From an uncultured Lachnospiraceae bacterium (GTDB lineage: Bacteria > Bacillota > Clostridia > Lachnospirales > Lachnospiraceae), in the NCBI GenBank assembly GCA_902496125.1, contig CABUZU010000061.1:1-11623 (forward strand): a stretch of 11,623 nucleotides of DNA, in the 5' to 3' direction. This document shows, piece by piece, positions 7,769 to 11,623 of the stretch (positions are counted from its first letter, which is position 1; each line of letters opens with the position of its first letter). Position numbers and translations under genes: made by a program. The notes beneath the pieces are model-generated. The model saw nothing but the letters and a program-made list of their open reading frames with translations, did not search any database and was not told where the DNA came from.

Positions 7769-8158
7769 ATGATACAATTAACAGCGAATGAACGTCAAAT
7801 AATGGATTTAATTTGGGGATCTGAAAAACCATTATCTAGACAGGAAATTTTAAATGGGACAGAAGGAAGAACTTGGAATCCAGCTTCCATTCATTTAATT
7901 CTTAACAGTATGCAGTCCAAAGGTATCTTAAAAATCACAGATGAATCTGTACGTTATGCACGTACTTATGAAGCAGCAATTAGCCAAGATGAATACATTG
8001 CACAGTGTGTAAATGATGTTGCACCAGGAAAGACTCCAAAGGAACGTGTATTAAATATAGTAGCAGCTTTAGTAAATCGCAAAGGTGTTGATGAAGAAGT
8101 TATCGACGAATTAAAAGATTTATTAGATGAAAAGAAAGCACAGTTAAGCAAGAAATAA
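7769..8158 (+). CDS. BlaI/MecI-family transcriptional repressor
   Basis: This is a 129-residue winged-helix DNA-binding protein of the BlaI/MecI/CopY family, which binds promoter dyads as a dimer. The N-terminal domain (about 1-70) shows the family pattern LTANERQIMDLIW, then a recognition-helix region WNPASIHLILNSMQSKGIL (residues 36-54), then a wing. The acidic helical C-terminal part (about 72-127) should be the dimerisation region. In staphylococcal BlaI the BlaR1 protease cuts at an Asn-Phe bond near residue 101; no Asn-Phe is present here, so any cleavage would be elsewhere. ATG at 7769 follows GAAAGAGG (7751-7758) by ten bases; an earlier ATG at 7762 runs straight into TAA and is not the start. 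The M56 metallopeptidase gene follows, which fits a sensor-protease and repressor pair. Confidence 0.9.
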   Translation: MIQLTANERQIMDLIWGSEKPLSRQEILNGTEGRTWNPASIHLILNSMQSKGILKITDESVRYARTYEAAISQDEYIAQCVNDVAPGKTPKERVLNIVAALVNRKGVDEEVIDELKDLLDEKKAQLSKK

Positions 8159-8200
8159 TACCATACACTACGAGCTATAGAGAAAACACTGTTAGTTAGA

Positions 8201-8250
8201 TTGACGATGATGAATATTACTTTTATAATATAAACAAATGTAATTCACAT
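8201..8250 (+). promoter_or_regulatory. Promoter of the M56 peptidase gene with operator-like repeat
   Basis: TTGACG (8201-8206) and TATAAT (8224-8229) are separated by 17 bases, one mismatch from the sigma-A consensus. This gives the peptidase and the secreted-peptide gene their own promoter 38 bases or more before the start codon. Just after the -10 box, around the predicted start of transcription, lies AACAAATGTAATTCACAT (8233-8250). It repeats the AAATGT and ACAT half-sites of the BlaI-family promoter with a longer spacing. Repression by the same regulator is a reasonable inference. The rest of the 111-base gap after the repressor gene shows no terminator or gene. Confidence 0.6.
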
Positions 8251-8287
8251 CATAATAAATAATAAAGTTATGAGGAAGCGTAGCAAT

Positions 8288-9406
8288 ATGGTAGTAACAA
8301 GATACTCCGTAGTGATGAGTCTTCTATTTTTTACTAGTTCTGTTGTTATCATTAATTTGATATTTGATAAAAATAGAAGACCTCGTATTCTATGGTATTT
8401 AATCCCATTATTTTTATCTGTAATAAGGATATTTTTTCCAATTGAAATTATCAATTTCAAGAAATATCATTCATGGTATTTATATCCATTTTTTCAACAA
8501 GTTTTAAAAAGCAGGATTGGTGATTGCATATTTGCAGTTTGGGGCATTGGAGTTGTTATTACTCTAATACTTCTAGTAAAGCAGTTTATCATTTTAAATG
8601 GTATAAAAAATAGGGCAATTCCAATAGCAAATAGTGATAGGGAAGTAAAAACATGTACAAAATTATTACAAGATATGGGATATAAGGGTACTGCTACTTT
8701 AGCTAAGACAAGCGAATGCAATGTTCCAAGTTGTGTAGGGTACTTTCATATACATATTCTATTACCGAAAGATACCTATTCACTTACAGACGACGAATTA
8801 AAATGTATTCTCCTTCATGAAATTAATCATTTCATGGAGCACGATTTATGGGTTCGATTGTTCTTTCAGTTTCTAAAATGTCTATTATGGTGGAATCCAG
8901 TTGTATACTTTTTATATAATAATATTGTGCAATTGACGGAATTAAGATGCGATAAAAGTGTTTACTGTAATCTATCGGATAAGGAAGAAGTTGCATATAT
9001 TAGTGCAATTTATTATGCACTAACAAAGAAACGATATGATGAAGAGTTACCAGCGGGATTTGCAGGAACTACATTGAATAGATACTTTAAACAAAGGGTT
9101 GCTTTGTTAAGAGAACCATATCGAGGAATCGAATGGAAGAAAACTTCTTTGGTAGCTATTTTATGTCTATTGATCTTTCTCGCTTCTTATACTGTTGTAA
9201 TTCAACCAGCAACATTGCCTAATATCAGTGAAATAGAAGGTGAAAATGTTAGAGAAGGAAAGGAAGAAAGGCCGTTTTTATTAGAATTATCAAATGGTAA
9301 ATATGTTTATATTGATGAAAATGGACTTCAACGAGATATCTTATCTAAAGAAGAAATACAAAACCCACCTTATAACAGTTTAGAAAGGTTTGAATCTAGT
9401 AAATGA
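8288..9406 (+). CDS. M56-family (BlaR1/MecR1-like) membrane zinc metallopeptidase
   Basis: M56 proteins are membrane metallopeptidases that, in BlaR1 and MecR1, relay an outside signal to inactivate a BlaI-type repressor. Numbering here is from ATG 8288, giving 372 residues. That start has GAGGAAG (8272-8278) nine bases upstream, while the in-frame ATG at 8270 has no ribosome binding site. Hydrophobic segments lie at about 8-27, 33-53, 81-104, 191-209 and 286-305. The zinc site is H177-E-x-x-H181 (HEINH), with the third ligand probably E218 in ELRCD, and the family block WWNPVVYFLY between them. After the last membrane segment only about 65 residues follow (about 306-372), charged and unlike the roughly 250-residue penicillin-binding domain of BlaR1. 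It is therefore probably not a beta-lactam sensor. Its partner repressor gene lies upstream, and its stop overlaps the next gene by ATGA. Confidence 0.9.
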   Translation: MVVTRYSVVMSLLFFTSSVVIINLIFDKNRRPRILWYLIPLFLSVIRIFFPIEIINFKKYHSWYLYPFFQQVLKSRIGDCIFAVWGIGVVITLILLVKQFIILNGIKNRAIPIANSDREVKTCTKLLQDMGYKGTATLAKTSECNVPSCVGYFHIHILLPKDTYSLTDDELKCILLHEINHFMEHDLWVRLFFQFLKCLLWWNPVVYFLYNNIVQLTELRCDKSVYCNLSDKEEVAYISAIYYALTKKRYDEELPAGFAGTTLNRYFKQRVALLREPYRGIEWKKTSLVAILCLLIFLASYTVVIQPATLPNISEIEGENVREGKEERPFLLELSNGKYVYIDENGLQRDILSKEEIQNPPYNSLERFESSK

Positions 9407-9651
9407 AAAAACGTATTATATCTGCATTATTCGCACTAATGATAACTAGCACAGCTTTACCTATGCTTCCTGTTTATGCACAAGAAACTACAACTCCTGT
9501 TGAAACACAAATTACAACAAATGAAGAAGGCGTGATGCCTCTTACTTATGAATATAGATGGTATTATCGTACTTATAAAGGTAAGGAACAAAAACGTCTT
9601 TGGTGTATTACAACAGGTGAATGGGTAACAGATTGGATTGATGTTAAATAA
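9403..9651 (+). CDS. Small secreted aromatic-rich protein of unknown function
   Basis: I do not recognise this 82-residue protein. It begins with a clear Sec signal peptide: MKKR, a hydrophobic core, and the AxA-like site VYA, with predicted cleavage after A26. The mature part is about 56 residues: a Thr/Glu-rich linker (27-46), then a compact segment (47-82) with nine aromatic residues (Y49, Y51, W53, Y54, Y55, Y58, W67, W74, W78), several basic residues and one cysteine (C68). No lipobox or leader-peptidase double-glycine site is seen. The ATG overlaps the stop of the M56 peptidase gene (ATGA); a GAAAGG lies 14 bases upstream, rather far, so translation is probably coupled. It could be a ligand, inhibitor or effector of the M56 signalling pair, or a wall-binding protein. 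All of these are guesses; only its secretion and linkage are supported. Confidence 0.8.
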   Translation: MKKRIISALFALMITSTALPMLPVYAQETTTPVETQITTNEEGVMPLTYEYRWYYRTYKGKEQKRLWCITTGEWVTDWIDVK

Positions 9652-9666
9652 TATTCAATCTTTCCC

Positions 9667-9695
9667 TTGACAGATTAAAATTTCATATTTATAAT
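9667..9695 (+). promoter_or_regulatory. Consensus promoter of the ileS leader
   Basis: TTGACA (9667-9672) and TATAAT (9690-9695) match the sigma-A consensus at all twelve positions with the ideal 17-base spacer. Transcription should begin near 9702, giving a leader of about 455 bases before the ileS start codon. The -35 box begins 15 bases after the stop of the secreted-peptide gene, and no intrinsic terminator is seen between them. Confidence 0.9.
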
Positions 9696-9719
9696 AATCA
9701 CCATAGTTTAATTAATTTG

Positions 9720-9889
9720 TGATACCAGGGTCGAAAGGTATAATCTAATGCAAGCTTGCTTGCAGAAGATTTACACCTTGGGACTCGCCAAAAACATGAA
9801 TAAATAGCCATTTTTCATAGAAAAATGTGCGAATTTATGAATGTTTTTGAAGATTGTGTGAGCACGTAGTGCGAAACAATCTGGTATCA
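9720..9889 (+). ncRNA. Structured leader RNA domain of unknown class, upstream of the ileS T-box
   Basis: A 9-base-pair long-range stem (TGATACCAG at 9720-9728 with CTGGTATCA at 9881-9889) closes a domain with three internal arms. Arm one is AAGGT 9735-9739 with ACCTT 9775-9779, continuing as AATCT 9742-9746 with AGATT 9767-9771 and TGCAAG 9749-9754 with CTTGCA 9759-9764, capped by a CUUG tetraloop. Arm two is CAAAAACAT 9789-9797 with ATGTTTTTG 9841-9849, a GA/GA internal loop, ATAAAT with ATTTAT, and an inner CATTTTT 9809-9815 with AAAAATG 9821-9827. Arm three is AGATTGT 9851-9857 with ACAATCT 9876-9882, containing GCAC-GTA-GTGC. Arm three competes with the closing stem for two bases. It matches no riboswitch class I can recall and is not part of a T-box. 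It may be a second regulatory element or a separate small RNA. Confidence 0.5.
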
Positions 9890-9893
9890 TCTG

Positions 9894-10135
9894 ATAAAAA
9901 CGAAGAAAGAGACAGTAGGTCTACAAGTTTTCTTTCACAGCGAACTAGGGGTGGTGTAAGCCTAGTAAAGAAACGTAGGTTGAAAATCACTCTAGAGTTG
10001 CAGACTTAGAAAGTTCGAATGAACACAGGTTGTGCCGGCAGTTCCCCGTTATCGGAAACACAATTGTTAGATTGGGTGGTTATAGCGAAATATTTAGGTT
10101 TCGTCCTTTTCGGACGGAACCTTTTCTTTTTATAC
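9894..10135 (+). promoter_or_regulatory. T-box riboswitch, isoleucine-specific, controlling ileS
   Basis: The T-box senses uncharged tRNA-Ile in the nascent leader and prevents termination when the amino acid is short. Stem I begins near AACGAAGAAAGAGACAGTA (9897-9915), with its distal part in CAGCGAACTAGGGGTGGTGT (9939-9958). The specifier codon is ATC (isoleucine) at 9986-9988 in the typical setting GAAAATCACTCTAGAG. Stem III is CCG-TTAT-CGG (10046-10055). The T-box core GGGTGGT lies at 10074-10080, where TGGT matches the ACCA end expected for tRNA-Ile. The bases TCGTCC (10101-10106), which belong to the terminator stem, are the usual 3' partner of the antiterminator. The specifier agrees with the downstream gene. 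Confidence 0.93.
10096..10131 (+). terminator. T-box intrinsic terminator before ileS
   Basis: AGGTTTCGTCC (10096-10106) pairs with GGACGGAACCT (10112-10122) over eleven pairs, one a G-U wobble, around a five-base loop. It is followed by a U-rich run TTTTCTTTTT. Its 5' arm is shared with the antiterminator, so tRNA binding to the T-box decides between the two. Confidence 0.92.
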
Positions 10136-10156
10136 ACCACTAAGAAGGAGGTTATT

Positions 10157-11623
10157 ATGTACAAGAAAGTACAAACAGACTTAAAGTTTGTCGAAAGAGA
10201 AAAAGAAGTTTTAAAATTTTGGGCTGATAATCATATTTTCCAGAAGAGTATTGATTCTAGAAAGGAAGGTCCTACCTATACATTCTATGATGGACCACCA
10301 ACAGCCAATGGTAAACCACATATTGGACATGTAGAAACTCGTGTAATTAAGGATATGATTCCTAGATACCATGCAATGAAGGGAGCAATGGTTCCTCGTA
10401 AGGCAGGTTGGGATACTCACGGACTTCCTGTAGAGCTTGAAGTAGAAAAGAAATTAGGCTTAGATGGTAAAGAACAGATTGAAGAATATGGTGTAGAACC
10501 ATTTATTAAACATTGTAAAGAGAGTGTTTGGAAATATAAAGGAATGTGGGAAAGTTTCTCTGATACCGTAGGTTTTTGGGCTGATATGGAGAACCCATAT
10601 GTAACTTATGACAATAACTTTATTGAATCTGAATGGTGGTCATTAAAGAAGATTTGGGAAAAAGGATTACTCTATAAAGGATTTAAGATTGTTCCTTATT
10701 GCCCACGTTGTGGTACTCCACTTTCTAGCCACGAAGTTGCACAGGGTTATAAATTAGTAAAAGAACGTTCTGCAATTGTACGTTTTAAAGTAGTTGGAGA
10801 AGATGCATATTTCTTAGCATGGACGACAACTCCTTGGACATTACCTTCTAACGTTGCACTTTGTGTAAATCCAGAAGAAACTTATAATAAAGTAAAGGCA
10901 GAAGATGGTTATACTTATTATATGGCAAATGCTTTACTGGATAAGGTATTAGGTGAAGGTAAGTATGAAATCTTAGAAACCTATGTTGGTAAGGACTTAG
11001 AATATAAAGAATACGAACCATTATTTGCTTGCGCTGGTGAAAGTGCGAAAAAGCAAAATAAGAAAGGTCATTTTGTAACTTGTGATACCTATGTAACCAT
11101 GTCAGATGGTACTGGTATCGTACACATCGCACCTGCATTTGGTGAAGACGATGCGAAAGTTGGTCGTAAATATGACTTACCATTTGTTCAGTTTGTAGAT
11201 GGTAAAGGTGATATGACTGAGGAAACTCCTTATGCTGGTTTATTTGTTAAAGATGCAGACCCTAAGGTATTAGTAGACTTAGATAAAGAAGGTAAATTAT
11301 TTGCAGCTCCTAAGTTTGAACATGATTATCCATTCTGTTGGAGATGTGATACTCCGTTAATTTACTATGCAAGAGAATCTTGGTTCATCAAGATGACAGC
11401 AGTAAAAGATAAATTAATTAAAAATAATAATACGATTAACTGGGTACCAGAATCAATTGGTAAAGGTCGTTTTGGTGATTGGTTAGAGAACGTACAAGAT
11501 TGGGGTCTTAGCCGTAACCGTTATTGGGGAACTCCACTTCCAATTTGGGAATGTGAATGTGGCAAGAGACATGCAATCGGAAGCATTGCAGAATTAAAGG
11601 AAATGTCTCCAAATTGCCCAGAA
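10157..11623 (+). CDS. ileS: Isoleucyl-tRNA synthetase, N-terminal part (cut by window end)
   Basis: IleRS charges tRNA-Ile with isoleucine in the cytosol and edits valine mischarging. The first 489 codons are present and open to the window end. The class I signature HIGH is at 55-58 within DGPPTANGKPHIGHV. A CPRCGTPLSSHE block follows at about 183-194. The CP1 editing domain shows the threonine-rich WTTTPWTLPSN and the GTGIVHIAPAFGEDD block. WCWRC-like CWRCDTPLIYYARESW and GLSRNRYWGTPLPIWEC lead into the second half of the catalytic domain; KMSKS lies beyond the window. The ATG has an excellent ribosome binding site, AGAAGGAGG at 10143-10151, five bases upstream. The YDGPP start of the signature and the CPRCGTPLS block resemble the long, eukaryote-like type of IleRS found in many Clostridia rather than the E. 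coli type. Expression is under the T-box leader just upstream. Confidence 0.97.
   Translation, partial: MYKKVQTDLKFVEREKEVLKFWADNHIFQKSIDSRKEGPTYTFYDGPPTANGKPHIGHVETRVIKDMIPRYHAMKGAMVPRKAGWDTHGLPVELEVEKKLGLDGKEQIEEYGVEPFIKHCKESVWKYKGMWESFSDTVGFWADMENPYVTYDNNFIESEWWSLKKIWEKGLLYKGFKIVPYCPRCGTPLSSHEVAQGYKLVKERSAIVRFKVVGEDAYFLAWTTTPWTLPSNVALCVNPEETYNKVKAEDGYTYYMANALLDKVLGEGKYEILETYVGKDLEYKEYEPLFACAGESAKKQNKKGHFVTCDTYVTMSDGTGIVHIAPAFGEDDAKVGRKYDLPFVQFVDGKGDMTEETPYAGLFVKDADPKVLVDLDKEGKLFAAPKFEHDYPFCWRCDTPLIYYARESWFIKMTAVKDKLIKNNNTINWVPESIGKGRFGDWLENVQDWGLSRNRYWGTPLPIWECECGKRHAIGSIAELKEMSPNCPE

Noticed and set aside
8270..8287. Upstream in-frame ATG of the M56 peptidase gene as the true start
   Set aside because: No ribosome binding site precedes 8270, while the bases just after it (GAGGAAG, 8272-8278) are a well-placed site for the ATG at 8288.
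9702..9892. 6S RNA, SRP RNA, or a degenerate second T-box as the identity of the leader domain
   Set aside because: There is no single long rod with a central bubble, no SRP apical motif, and no T-box core or AGTA specifier-loop motif in this part.
10848..11183. A 111-codon open frame on the minus strand inside ileS
   Set aside because: It is antisense to a strongly conserved coding region, is unusually rich in His, Leu and Tyr as expected from reading the opposite strand, and has no ribosome binding site.
1..11623. CRISPR arrays, tRNA or rRNA genes, insertion sequences, phage attachment sites
   Set aside because: No regularly spaced repeats, tRNA cloverleaf, transposase frame or flanking terminal repeats could be found by reading both strands.

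Overview
The window looks like chromosomal DNA of an anaerobic Gram-positive bacterium of the class Clostridia, most likely a Lachnospiraceae-type gut organism. The evidence is low GC content (roughly one third by eye), strong AGGAGG-type ribosome binding sites, a clpP-clpX-lon order, a T-box riboswitch in front of ileS, and protein sequences of clostridial character. The placement is inferred from gene content and style, not from a database search.

Layout. (1) Positions 1-3899, plus strand: the 3' end of clpP, then clpX and lon. This is the cytosolic ATP-dependent proteolysis cluster, with gaps of 29 and 37 bases. A perfect hairpin carries the clpX stop codon in its loop. (2) 3956-5443, plus strand: a two-HKD cardiolipin synthase, followed by a bidirectional terminator at 5445-5473. 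(3) 7611-5481, minus strand: a two-gene operon of a PlsC-type lysophosphatidate acyltransferase and a PurF-family protein, one base apart. The PurF-like protein keeps its Fe-S cysteines and PRPP loop but has lost the glutaminase active site, including the N-terminal cysteine. (4) 7644-7721: divergent promoters for plsC and the next operon, with palindromes placed like an operator. (5) 7769-9651, plus strand: a BlaI/MecI-family repressor, an M56 (BlaR1-like) membrane metallopeptidase without a beta-lactam-binding domain, and, overlapping it by ATGA, an 82-residue secreted aromatic-rich peptide that I do not recognise. (6) 9667-10156: a full consensus promoter, about 190 bases of unexplained but highly structured leader RNA, and then a complete isoleucine T-box with terminator. 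(7) 10157 to the end: ileS, cut by the window edge (489 codons seen).

How it fits together. The first third is core protein quality control. The middle holds membrane phospholipid enzymes (cls, plsC) and an apparently repurposed PurF paralogue. The BlaI/M56/peptide cassette has the form of an envelope-signal circuit: a membrane protease that could inactivate the repressor, plus a secreted product coupled to the protease gene. ileS is controlled by uncharged tRNA-Ile through the T-box, and possibly by a second RNA element upstream of it.

The strongest candidates for undescribed biology are the BlaI/M56/secreted-peptide cassette, the glutaminase-dead PurF-like protein beside plsC, and the extra RNA domain in front of the ileS T-box.
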